A stretch of DNA of 64,000 nucleotides from Auanema rhodensis. Lineage: Eukaryota; Nematoda; Chromadorea; Rhabditida; Rhabditidae. The notes beneath the pieces are model-generated. The model saw only the letters and a list, made by a program, of their open reading frames with translations, ran no database searches and was not told where the DNA came from. Below, one piece after another: positions 12,862 through 26,178 of this stretch. Every line of letters begins with the position of its first letter. Positions within the stretch are counted from its first letter, which is position 1. The DNA lies in NCBI GenBank assembly GCA_964057225.1, contig OZ059900.1:13469638-13533637 (forward strand), given 5' to 3'. The translations under genes were made by a program, and so were the position numbers.

Positions 12862-15420
12862 ATAAGTTTCCTGAATAGATTTGGTTTAATTACCCAAGTT
12901 AGAGGTAGTATCTCAATCTAACCAGAGAACTTCTGAGTTGGAAATACATTTTGGAAAGCACACCATGAGTGTGCAATATTGAAAACTGTCTGTCTTAGTA
13001 TGATTATATAACACTATAGATGCCAAAGCAAAACAAATTTGAATATGAACATGACGCGTCTTTTACATTATAGTTTGACTTGTTAAAGCTTTGTATAGCT
13101 TTGTACACTGATCACATATACGGCGAGAGGCTAGAACAGTTTATAAGTTTCCTGAATAGATTTGGTTTAATTACCCAAGTTAAAGGTAGTATCTCAATCT
13201 AACCAGAGAACTTCTGAGTTGGAAATACATTTTGGAAAGCACACCATGAGTGTGCAATATTGAAAACTGTCTGTCTTAGTATGATTATATAACACTATAG
13301 ATGCCAAAGCAAAACAAATTTGAATATGAACATGACGCGTCTTTTACATTATAGTTTGACCGGATAAAGCTTTGTATAGCTTTGTACACTGATCACATAT
13401 ACGGCGATAGGCTAGAACAGTTCATAAGTTTCCTGAATAGATTTGGTTTAATTACCCAAGTTAAAGGTAGTATCTCAATCTAACCAGAGAACTTCTGAGT
13501 TGGAAATACATTTTGGAAAGCACACCATGAGTGTGCAATATTGAAAACTGTCTGTCTTAGTATGATTATATGACACTATAGATGCCAAAGCAAAACAAAT
13601 TTGAATATGAACATGACGCGTCTTTTACATTATAGTTTCACCGGATAGAGCTTTGTATAGCTTTGTATAGCTTTGTACACTGATCACATATACGGCGATA
13701 GGCTAGAACAGTTCATAAGTTTCCTGAATAGATTTGGTTTAATTACCCAAGTTAGAGGTAGTATCTCAATCTAACCAGAGAACTTCTGAGTTGGAAATAC
13801 ATTTTGGAAAGCACACCATGAGTGTGCAATATTAAAAACTGTCTGTCTTAGTATGATTATATGACACTATAGATGCCAAAGCAAAACAAATTTGAATATG
13901 AACATGACGCGTCTTTTACATTATAGTTTCACCGGATAAAGCTTTGTATAGCTTTGTACACTGATCACATATACGGCGATAGGCTAGAACAGTTCATAAG
14001 TTTCCTGAATAGATTTGGTTTAATTACCCAAGTTAGAGGTAGTATCTCAATCTAACCAAAGAACTTCTGAGTTGGAAATACATTTTGGAAAGCACACCAT
14101 GAGTGTGCAATATTGAAAACTGTTTGTCTTAGTATGATTATATGACACTATAGATGCCAAAGCAGAACAAATTTGAATATGACCATGACGCGTCTTTTAC
14201 ATAATAGTTTGACTTGTTAAAGCTTTGTATAGCTTTGTACACTGATCACATATACGGCGATAGGCTAGAACAGTTCATACGTTTCCTGAATAGATTTGGT
14301 TTAATTACCCAAGTTAGAGGTAGTATCTCAATCTAACCAGAGAACTTCTGAGTTGGAAATACATTTTGGAAAGCACACCATGAGTGTGCAATATTGAAAA
14401 CTGTCTGTCTTAGTATGATTATATGACACTATAGATGCCAAAGCAGAACAAATTTGAATATGAACATGACGCGTCTTTTACATTATAGTTTGACCGGATA
14501 AAGCTTTGTATAGCTTTGTATAGCTTTGTACACTGATCACATATACGGCGATAGGCTAGAACACTTCATAAGTTTCCTGAATAGATTTGGTTTAATTACC
14601 CAAGTTAAAGGTAGTATCTCAATCTAACCAGAGAACTTCTGAGTTGGAAATACATTTTGGAAAGCACACCATGAGTGTGCAATATTGAAAACTGTCTGTC
14701 TTAGTATGATTATATGACACTATAGATGCCAAAGCAAAACAAATTTGAATATGAACATGACGCGTCTTTTACATTATAGTTTCACCGGATAGAGCTTTGT
14801 ATAGCTTTGTATAGCTTTGTACACTGATCACATATACGGCGATAGGCTAGAACAGTTCATAAGTTTCCTGAATAGATTTGGTTTAATTACCCAAGTTAGA
14901 GGTAGTATCTCAATCTAACCAGAGAACTTCTGAGTTGGAAATACATTTTGGAAAGCACACCATGAGTGTGCAATATTAAAAACTGTCTGTCTTAGTATGA
15001 TTATATGACACTATAGATGCCAAAGCAAAACAAATTTGAATATGAACATGACGCGTCTTTTACATTATAGTTTCACCGGATAAAGCTTTGTATAGCTTTG
15101 TACACTGATCACATATACGGCGATAGGCTAGAACAGTTCATAAGTTTCCTGAATAGATTTGGTTTAATTACCCAAGTTAGAGGTAGTATCTCAATCTAAC
15201 CAAAGAACTTCTGAGTTGGAAATACATTTTGGAAAGCACACCATGAGTGTGCAATATTGAAAACTGTTTGTCTTAGTATGATTATATGACACTATAGATG
15301 CCAAAGCAGAACAAATTTGAATATGACCATGACGCGTCTTTTACATAATAGTTTGACTTGTTAAAGCTTTGTATAGCTTTGTACACTGATCACATATACG
15401 GCGATAGGCTAGAACAGTTC
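12862..15420. repeat. Super-repeat copy 2, first half (ABCDEFCDE, 2559 bp)
   Basis: The order and length are the same as 7754-10312. The two halves share a private mark: the F monomer begins ATACGTTTCC instead of ATAAGTTTCC, at 9169 and at 14277. That shared rare change supports direct duplication of the block. The offset between copies is 5108 bp. Confidence 0.9.
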
Positions 15421-15992
15421 ATAAGTTTCCTGAATAGATTTGGTTTAATTACCCAAGTTAGAGGTAGTATCTCAATCTAACCAGAGAACTTCTGAGTTGG
15501 AAATACATTTTGGAAAGCACACCATGAGTGTGCAATATTGAAAACTGTCTGTCTTAGTATGATTATATGACACTATAGATGCCAAAGCAGAACAAATTTG
15601 AATATGAACATGACGCGTCTTTTACATTATAGTTTGACCGGATAAAGCTTTGTATAGCTTTGTATAGCTTTGTACACTGATCACATATACGGCGATAGGC
15701 TAGAACACTTCATAAGTTTCCTGAATAGATTTGGTTTAATTACCCAAGTTAAAGGTAGTATCTCAATCTAACCAGAGAACTTCTGAGTTGGAAATACATT
15801 TTGGAAAGCACACCATGAGTGTGCAATATTGAAAACTGTCTGTCTTAGTATGATTATATGACACTATAGATGCCAAAGCAAAACAAATTTGAATATGAAC
15901 ATGACGCGTCTTTTACATTATAGTTTGACTTGTTAAAGCTTTGTATAGCTTTGTACACTGATCACATATACGGCGATAGGCTAGAACAGTTC
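15421..15992. repeat. 572-bp dimer (types F-G') between the two halves of super-repeat copy 2
   Basis: Two monomers, 15421-15711 (type F, 291 bp, AGAAC, ACTTC tail) and 15712-15992 (AAAGG, GACTTGTT, GATAGG tail, 281 bp), interrupt the order otherwise shared by the two super-repeat copies. Either copy 2 gained them or copy 1 lost them by unequal exchange at monomer boundaries. Confidence 0.85.
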
Positions 15993-18541
15993 ATAAGTTT
16001 CCTGAATAGATTTGGTTTAATTACCCAAGTTAGAGGTAGTATCTCAATCTAACCAGAGAACTTCTGAGTTGGAAATACATTTTGGAAAGCACACCATGAG
16101 TGTGCAATATTGAAAACTGTCTGTCTTAGTATGATTATATAACACTATAGATGCCAAAGCAAAACAAATTTGAATATGAACATGACGCGTCTTTTACATT
16201 ATAGTTTGACTTGTTAAAGCTTTGTATAGCTTTGTACACTGATCACATATACGGCGAGAGGCTAGAACAGTTTATAAGTTTCCTGAATAGATTTGGTTTA
16301 ATTACCCAAGTTAAAGGTAGTATCTCAATCTAACCAGAGAACTTCTGAGTTGGAAATACATTTTGGAAAGCACACCATGAGTGTGCAATATTGAAAACTG
16401 TCTGTCTTAGTATGATTATATAACACTATAGATGCCAAAGCAAAACAAATTTGAATATGAACATGACGCGTCTTTTACATTATAGTTTGACCGGATAAAG
16501 CTTTGTATAGCTTTGTACACTGATCACATATACGGCGATAGGCTAGAACAGTTCATAAGTTTCCTGAATAGATTTGGTTTAATTACCCAAGTTAAAGGTA
16601 GTATCTCAATCTAACCAGAGAACTTCTGAGTTGGAAATACATTTTGGAAAGCACACCATGAGTGTGCAATATTGAAAACTGTCTGTCTTAGTATGATTAT
16701 ATGACACTATAGATGCCAAAGCAAAACAAATTTGAATATGAACATGACGCGTCTTTTACATTATAGTTTCACCGGATAGAGCTTTGTATAGCTTTGTATA
16801 GCTTTGTACACTGATCACATATACGGCGATAGGCTAGAACAGTTCATAAGTTTCCTGAATAGATTTGGTTTAATTACCCAAGTTAGAGGTAGTATCTCAA
16901 TCTAACCAGAGAACTTCTGAGTTGGAAATACATTTTGGAAAGCACACCATGAGTGTGCAATATTAAAAACTGTCTGTCTTAGTATGATTATATGACACTA
17001 TAGATGCCAAAGCAAAACAAATTTGAATATGAACATGACGCGTCTTTTACATTATAGTTTCACCGGATAAAGCTTTGTATAGCTTTGTACACTGATCACA
17101 TATACGGCGATAGGCTAGAACAGTTCATAAGTTTCCTGAATAGATTTGGTTTAATTACCCAAGTTAGAGGTAGTATCTCAATCTAACCAAAGAACTTCTG
17201 AGTTGGAAATACATTTTGGAAAGCACACCATGAGTGTGCAATATTGAAAACTGTTTGTCTTAGTATGATTATATGACACTATAGATGCCAAAGCAGAACA
17301 AATTTGAATATGACCATGACGCGTCTTTTACATAATAGTTTGACTTGTTAAAGCTTTGTATAGCTTTGTACACTGATCACATATACGGCGATAGGCTAGA
17401 ACAGTTCATAAGTTTCCTGAATAGATTTGGTTTAATTACCCAAGTTAGAGGTAGTATCTCAATCTAACCAGAGAACTTCTGAGTTGGAAATACATTTTGG
17501 AAAGCACACCATGAGTGTGCAATATTGAAAACTGTCTGTCTTAGTATGATTATATGACACTATAGATGCCAAAGCAAAACAAATTTGAATATGAACATGA
17601 CGCGTCTTTTACATTATAGTTTGACTTGTTAAAGCTTTGTATAGCTTTGTACACTGATCACATATACGGCGATAGGCTAGAACAGTTCATAAGTTTCCTG
17701 AATAGATTTGGTTTAATTACCCAAGTTAGAGGTAGTATCTCAATCTAACCAGAGAACTTCTGAGTTGGAAATACATTTTGGAAAGCACACCATGAGTGTG
17801 CAATATTGAAAACTGTCTGTCTTAGTATGATTATATAACACTATAGATGCCAAAGCAAAACAAATTTGAATATGAACATGACGCGTCTTTTACATTATAG
17901 TTTGACTTGTTAAAGCTTTGTATAGCTTTGTACACTGATCACATATACGGCGAGAGGCTAGAACAGTTTATAAGTTTCCTGAATAGATTTGGTTTAATTA
18001 CCCAAGTTAAAGGTAGTATCTCAATCTAACCAGAGAACTTCTGAGTTGGAAATACATTTTGGAAAGCACACCATGAGTGTGCAATATTGAAAACTGTCTG
18101 TCTTAGTATGATTATATAACACTATAGATGCCAAAGCAAAACAAATTTGAATATGAACATGACGCGTCTTTTACATTATAGTTTGACCGGATAAAGCTTT
18201 GTATAGCTTTGTACACTGATCACATATACGGCGATAGGCTAGAACAGTTCATAAGTTTCCTGAATAGATTTGGTTTAATTACCCAAGTTAAAGGTAGTAT
18301 CTCAATCTAACCAGAGAACTTCTGAGTTGGAAATACATTTTGGAAAGCACACCATGAGTGTGCAATATTGAAAACTGTCTGTCTTAGTATGATTATATGA
18401 CACTATAGATGCCAAAGCAAAACAAATTTGAATATGAACATGACGCGTCTTTTACATTATAGTTTCACCGGATAGAGCTTTGTATAGCTTTGTATAGCTT
18501 TGTACACTGATCACATATACGGCGATAGGCTAGAACAGTTC
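15993..18541. repeat. Super-repeat copy 2, second half (ABCDEGABC, 2549 bp)
   Basis: The monomer order and total length are the same as 10313-12861. It is followed by D, E and F monomers (18542, 18823, 19104) and then by a different set of 281-bp types. Confidence 0.9.
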
Positions 18542-19956
18542 ATAAGTTTCCTGAATAGATTTGGTTTAATTACCCAAGTTAGAGGTAGTATCTCAATCTA
18601 ACCAGAGAACTTCTGAGTTGGAAATACATTTTGGAAAGCACACCATGAGTGTGCAATATTAAAAACTGTCTGTCTTAGTATGATTATATGACACTATAGA
18701 TGCCAAAGCAAAACAAATTTGAATATGAACATGACGCGTCTTTTACATTATAGTTTCACCGGATAAAGCTTTGTATAGCTTTGTACACTGATCACATATA
18801 CGGCGATAGGCTAGAACAGTTCATAAGTTTCCTGAATAGATTTGGTTTAATTACCCAAGTTAGAGGTAGTATCTCAATCTAACCAAAGAACTTCTGAGTT
18901 GGAAATACATTTTGGAAAGCACACCATGAGTGTGCAATATTGAAAACTGTTTGTCTTAGTATGATTATATGACACTATAGATGCCAAAGCAGAACAAATT
19001 TGAATATGACCATGACGCGTCTTTTACATAATAGTTTGACTTGTTAAAGCTTTGTATAGCTTTGTACACTGATCACATATACGGCGATAGGCTAGAACAG
19101 TTCATAAGTTTCCTGAATAGATTTGGTTTAATTACCCAAGTTAGAGGTAGTATCTCAATCTAACCAGAGAACTTCTGAGTTGGAAATACATTTTGGAAAG
19201 CACACCATGAGTGTGCAATATTGAAAACTGTCTGTCTTAGTATGATTATATGACACTATAGATGCCAAAGCAGAACAAATTTGAATATGAACATGACGCG
19301 TCTTTTACATTATAGTTTGACCGGATAAAGCTTTGTATAGCTTTGTATAGCTTTGTACACTGATCACATATACGGCGATAGGCTAGAACACTTCATAAGT
19401 TTCCTGAATAGATTTGGTTTAATTACCCAAGTTAAAGGTAGTATCTCAATCTAACCAGAGAACTTCTGAGTTGGAAATACATTTTGGAAAGCACACCATG
19501 AGTGTGCAATATTGAAAACTGTCTGTCTTAGTATGATTATATGACACTATAGATGCCAAAGCAAAACAAATTTGAATATGAACATGACGCGTCTTTTACA
19601 TTATAGTTTGACTTGTTAAAGCTTTGTATAGCTTTGTACACTGATCACATATACGGCGATAGGCTAGAACACTTCATAAGTTTCCTGAATAGATTTGGTT
19701 TAATTACCCAAGTTAAAGGTAGTATCTCAATCTAACCAGAGAACTTCTGAGTTGGAAATACATTTTGGAAAGCACACCATGAGTGTGCAATATTGAAAAC
19801 TGTCTGTCTTAGTATGATTATATGACACTATAGATGCCAAAGCAAAACAAATTTGAATATGAACATGACGCGTCTTTTACATTATAGTTTCACCGGATAA
19901 AGCTTTGTATAGCTTTGTACACTGATCACATATACGGCGATAGGCTAGAACACTTC

Positions 19957-21361
19957 ATAAGTTTCCTGAATAGATTTGGTTTAATTACCCAAGTTAGAGG
20001 TAGTATCTCAATCTAACCAGAGAACTTCTGAGTTGGAAATACATTTTGGAAAGCACACCATGAGTGTGCAATATTGAAAACTTTCTGTCTTAGTATGATT
20101 ATATGACACTATAGATGCCAAAGCAAAACAAATTTGAATATGAACATGACGCGTCTTTTACATTATAGTTTGACCGGAAAAAGCTTTGTATAGCTTTGTA
20201 CACTGATCACATATACGGCGAGAGGCTAGAACAGTTTATAAGTTTCCTGAATAGATTTGGTTTAATTACCCAAGTTAAAGGTAGTATCTCAATCTAACCA
20301 GAGAACTTCTGAGTTGGAAATACATTTTGGAAAGCACACCATGAGTGTGCAATATTGAAAACTTTCTGTCTTAGTATGATTATATGACACTATAGATGCC
20401 AAAGCAAAACAAATTTGAATATGAACATGACGCGTCTTTTACATTATAGTTTCACCGGATAAAGCTTTGTATAGCTTTGTACACTGATCACATATACGGC
20501 GATAGGCTAGAACAGTTCATAAGTTTCCTGAATAGATTTGGTTTAATTACCCAAGTTAGAGGTAGTATCTCAATCTAACCAGAGAACTTCTGAGTTGGAA
20601 ATACATTTTGGAAAGCACACCATGAGTGTGCAATATTGAAAACTTTCTGTCTTAGTATGATTATATGACACTATAGATGCCAAAGCAAAACAAATTTGAA
20701 TATGAACATGACGCGTCTTTTACATTATAGTTTGACCGGAAAAAGCTTTGTATAGCTTTGTACACTGATCACATATACGGCGAGAGGCTAGAACAGTTTA
20801 TAAGTTTCCTGAATAGATTTGGTTTAATTACCCAAGTTAAAGGTAGTATCTCAATCTAACCAGAGAACTTCTGAGTTGGAAATACATTTTGGAAAGCACA
20901 CCATGAGTGTGCAATATTGAAAACTTTCTGTCTTAGTATGATTATATGACACTATAGATGCCAAAGCAAAACAAATTTGAATATGAACATGACGCGTCTT
21001 TTACATTATAGTTTCACCGGATAAAGCTTTGTATAGCTTTGTACACTGATCACATATACGGCGATAGGCTAGAACAGTTCATAAGTTTCCTGAATAGATT
21101 TGGTTTAATTACCCAAGTTAAAGGTAGTATCTCAATCTAACCAGAGAACTTCTGAGTTGGAAATACATTTTGGAAAGCACACCATGAGTGTGCAATATTG
21201 AAAACTTTCTGTCTTAGTATGATTATATGACACTATAGATGCCAAAGCAAAACAAATTTGAATATGAACATGACGCGTCTTTTACATTATAGTTTGACCG
21301 GATAAAGCTTTGTATAGCTTTGTACACTGATCACATATACGGCGATAGGCTAGAACACTTC
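19957..21361. repeat. 562-bp dimer HOR, two copies plus one related monomer, marked by CTTTCTG
   Basis: The monomers at 19957, 20238, 20519, 20800 and 21081 share ACTTTCTG in place of ACTGTCTG, a change seen nowhere else in the window. 19957-20518 and 20519-21080 are the same ordered pair: AGAGG with GACCGGAAAAAG and a GAGAGG tail, then AAAGG with CACCGGATAAAG and a GATAGG tail. The fifth monomer (AAAGG, GACCGGAT, ACTTC tail) carries the mark but not the pair structure. This is a young local expansion. Confidence 0.88.
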
Positions 21362-22766
21362 ATAAGTTTCCTGAATAGATTTGGTTTAATTACCCAAGTT
21401 AAAGGTAGTATCTCAATCTAACCAGAGAACTTCTGAGTTGGAAATACATTTTGGAAAGCACACCATGAGTGTGCAATATTGAAAACTGTCTGTCTTAGTA
21501 TGATTATATGACACTATAGATGCCAAAGCAAAACAAATTTGAATATGAACATGACGCGTCTTTTACATTATAGTTTCACCGGATAAAGCTTTGTATAGCT
21601 TTGTACACTGATCACATATACGGCGATAGGCTAGAACAGTTCATAAGTTTCCTGAATAGATTTGGTTTAATTACCCAAGTTAGAGGTAGTATCTCAATCT
21701 AACCAGAGAACTTCTGAGTTGGAAATACATTTTGGAAAGCACACCATGAGTGTGCAATATTGAAAACTGTCTGTCTTAGTATGATTATATGACACTATAG
21801 ATGCCAAAGCAGAACAAATTTGAATATGAACATGAGGCGTCTTTTACATTATAGTTTGACTTGTAAAAGCTTTGTATAGCTTTGTACACTGATCACATAT
21901 ACGGCGAGAGGCTAGAACAGTTTATAAGTTTCCTGAATAGATTTGGTTTAATTACCCAAGTTAAAGGTAGTATCTCAATCTAACCAGAGAACTTCTGAGT
22001 TGAAAATACATTTTGGAAAGCACACCATGAGTGTGCAATATTGAAAACTGTCTGTCTTAGTATGATTATATGACACTATAGATGCCAAAGCAAAACAAAT
22101 TTGAATATGAACATGACGCGTCTTTTACATTATAGTTTGACTTGTTAAAGCTTTGTATAGCTTTGTACACTGATCACATATACGGCGAGAGGCTAGAACA
22201 GTTTATAAGTTTCCTGAATAGATTTGGTTTAATTACCCAAGTTAGAGGTAGTATCTCAATCTAACCAGAGAACTTCTGAGTTGGAAATACATTTTGGAAA
22301 GCACACCATGAGTGTGCAATATTGAAAACTGTCTGTCTTAGTATGATTATATAACACTATAGATGCCAAAGCAAAACAAATTTGAATATGAACATGACGC
22401 GTCTTTTACATTATAGTTTGACTTGTTAAAGCTTTGTATAGCTTTGTACACTGATCACATATACGGCGAGAGGCTAGAACAGTTTATAAGTTTCCTGAAT
22501 AGATTTGGTTTAATTACCCAAGTTAAAGGTAGTATCTCAATCTAACCAGAGAACTTCTGAGTTGGAAATACATTTTGGAAAGCACACCATGAGTGTGCAA
22601 TATTGAAAACTGTCTGTCTTAGTATGATTATATAACACTATAGATGCCAAAGCAAAACAAATTTGAATATGAACATGACGCGTCTTTTACATTATAGTTT
22701 GACCGGATAAAGCTTTGTATAGCTTTGTACACTGATCACATATACGGCGATAGGCTAGAACAGTTC

Positions 22767-24763
22767 ATAAGTTTCCTGAATAGATTTGGTTTAATTACCC
22801 AAGTTAAAGGTAGTATCTCAATCTAACCAGAGAACTTCTGAGTTGGAAATACATTTTGGAAAGCACACCATGAGTGTGCAATATTGAAAACTGTCTGTCT
22901 TAGTATGATTATATGACACTATAGATGCCAAAGCAAAACAAATTTGAATATGAACATGACGCGTATTTTACATTATAGTTTCACCGGATAGAGCTTTGTA
23001 TAGCTTTGTATAGCTTCGTACACTGATCACATATACGGCGATAGGCTAGAACAGTTCATAAGTTTCCTGAATAGATTTGGTTTAATTACCCAAGTTAGAG
23101 GTAGTATCTCAATCTAACCAGAGATTTTCTGAGTTGGAAATACATTTTGGAAAGCACACCATGAGTGTGCAATATTAAAAACTGTCTGTCTTAGTATGAT
23201 TATATGACACTATAGATGCCAAAGCAAAACAAATTTGAATATGAACATGACGCGTCTTTTACATTATAGTTTCACCGGATAAAGCTTTGTATAGCTTTGT
23301 ACACTGATCACATATACGGCGATAGGCTAGAACAGTTCATAAGTTTCCTGAATAGATTTGGTTTAATTACCCAAGTTAGAGGTAGTATCTCAATCTAACC
23401 AAAGAACTTCTGAGTTGGAAATACATTTTGGAAAGCACACCATGAGTGTGCAATATTGAAAACTGTTTGTCTTAGTATGATTATATGACACTATAGATGC
23501 CAAAGCAGAACAAATTTGAATATGAACATGACGCGTCTTTTACATTATAGTTTGACTTGTTAAAGCTTTGTATAGCTTTGTACACTGATCACATATACGG
23601 CGATAGGCTAGAACAGTTCATAAGTTTCCTGAATAGATTTGGTTTAATTACCCAAGTTAGAGGTAGTATCTCAATCTAACCAGAGAACTTCTGAGTTGGA
23701 AATACATTTTGGAAAGCACACCATGAGTGTGCAATATTGAAAACTGTCTGTCTTAGTATGATTATATGACACTATAGATGCCAAAGCAAAACAAATTTGA
23801 ATATGAACATGACGCGTATTTTACATTATAGTTTCACCGGATAGAGCTTTGTATAGCTTTGTATAGCTTCGTACACTGATCACATATACGGCGATAGGCT
23901 AGAACAGTTCATAAGTTTCCTGAATAGATTTGGTTTAATTACCCAAGTTAGAGGTAGTATCTCAATCTAACCAGAGAACTTCTGAGTTGGAAATACATTT
24001 TGGAAAGCACACCATGAGTGTGCAATATTGAAAACTGTCTGTCTTAGTATGATTATATGACACTATAGATGCCAAAGCAAAACAAATTTGAATATGAACA
24101 TGACGCGTATTTTACATTATAGTTTCACCGGATAGAGCTTTGTATAGCTTTGTATAGCTTCGTACACTGATCACATATACGGCGATAGGCTAGAACAGTT
24201 CATAAGTTTCCTGAATAGATTTGGTTTAATTACCCAAGTTAGAGGTAGTATCTCAATCTAACCAGAGATTTTCTGAGTTGGAAATACATTTTGGAAAGCA
24301 CACCATGAGTGTGCAATATTAAAAACTGTCTGTCTTAGTATGATTATATGACACTATAGATGCCAAAGCAAAACAAATTTGAATATGAACATGACGCGTC
24401 TTTTACATTATAGTTTCACCGGATAAAGCTTTGTATAGCTTTGTACACTGATCACATATACGGCGATAGGCTAGAACAGTTCATAAGTTTCCTGAATAGA
24501 TTTGGTTTAATTACCCAAGTTAGAGGTAGTATCTCAATCTAACCAAAGAACTTCTGAGTTGGAAATACATTTTGGAAAGCACACCATGAGTGTGCAATAT
24601 TGAAAACTGTTTGTCTTAGTATGATTATATGACACTATAGATGCCAAAGCAGAACAAATTTGAATATGAACATGACGCGTCTTTTACATTATAGTTTGAC
24701 TTGTTAAAGCTTTGTATAGCTTTGTACACTGATCACATATACGGCGATAGGCTAGAACAGTTC
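22767..24763. repeat. 1144-bp-offset duplication of a C-D-E trio with private marks
   Basis: 22767-23619 and 23911-24763 hold the same three monomers (291+281+281 bp). The first has CGCGTATTTT and AGCTTCGTAC, the second AGAGATTTTCTG with ATTAAAAACT, and the third ACCAAAG, GTTTG and AGAAC. A further monomer of the first type (23620-23910) lies between them, giving two such monomers in a row. The trio is a variant of the C-D-E series of the super-repeat to the left. The first monomers of the two trios differ at AAAGG versus AGAGG. Confidence 0.87.
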
Positions 24764-25054
24764 ATAAGTTTCCTGAATAGATTTGGTTTAATTACCCAAG
24801 TTAGAGGTAGTATCTCAATCTAACCAGAGAACTTCTGAGTTGGAAATACATTTTGGAAAGCACACCATGAGTGTGCAATATTGAAAACTGTCTGTCTTAG
24901 TATGATTATATGACACTATAGATGCCAAAGCAGAACAAATTTGAATATGAACATGACGCGTCTTTTACATTATAGTTTGACCGGATAAAGCTTTGTATAG
25001 CTTTGTATAGCTTTGTACACTGATCACATATACGGCGATAGGCTAGAACACTTC

Positions 25055-26178
25055 ATAAGTTTCCTGAATAGATTTGGTTTAATTACCCAAGTTAGAGGTA
25101 GTATCTCAATCTAACCAGAGAACTTCTGAGTTGGAAATACATTTTGGAAAGCACACCATGAGTGTGCAATATTGAAAACTGTCTGTCTTAGTATGATTAT
25201 ATGACACTATAGATGCCAAAGCAAAACAAATTTGAATATGAACATGACGCGTCTTTTACATTATAGTTTGACTTGTTAAAGCTTTGTATAGCTTTGTACA
25301 CTGATCACATATACGGCGATAGGCTAGAACACTTCATAAGTTTCCTGAATAGATTTGGTTTAATTACCCAAGTTAAAGGTAGTATCTCAATCAAACCAGA
25401 GAACTTCTGAGTTGGAAATACATTTTGGAAAGCACACCATGAGTGTGCAATATTGAAAACTGTCTGTCTTAGTATGATTATATGACACTATAGATGCCAA
25501 AGCAAAACAAATTTGAATATGAACATGACGCGTCTTTTACATTATAGTTTGACTTGTTAAAGCTTTGTATAGCTTTGTACACTGATCACATATACGGCGA
25601 TAGGCTAGAACACTTCATAAGTTTCCTGAATAGATTTGGTTTAATTACCCAAGTTAAAGGTAGTATCTCAATCTAACCAGAGAACTTCTGAGTTGGAAAT
25701 ACATTTTGGAAAGCACACCATGAGTGTGCAATATTGAAAACTGTCTGTCTTAGTATGATTATATGACACTATAGATGCCAAAGCAAAACAAATTTGAATA
25801 TGAACATGACGCGTCTTTTACATTATAGTTTGACTTGTTAAAGCTTTGTATAGCTTTGTACACTGATCACATATACGGCGATAGGCTAGAACACTTCATA
25901 AGTTTCCTGAATAGATTTGGTTTAATTACCCAAGTTAAAGGTAGTATCTCAATCAAACCAGAGAACTTCTGAGTTGGAAATACATTTTGGAAAACACACC
26001 ATGAGTGTGCAATATTGAAAACTGTCTGTCTTAGTATGATTATATGACACTATAGATGCCAAAGCAAAACAATTTTGAATATGAACATGACGCGTCTTTT
26101 ACATTATAGTTTGACCGGAAAAAGCTTTGTATAGCTTTGTACACTGATCACATATACGGCGATAGGCTAGAACAGTTC
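25055..26178. repeat. Run of four 281-bp monomers, three of them with an ACTTC tail
   Basis: The monomers at 25055, 25336, 25617 and 25898 follow one another. The first three carry GACTTGTT and end in ACTTC. The second and fourth share ATCAAACC for ATCTAACC, giving a weak two-monomer period of 562 bp. The fourth also has AAAACACACC, AATTTTGAAT and GACCGGAAAAAG, and returns to the AGTTC tail. Confidence 0.8.
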
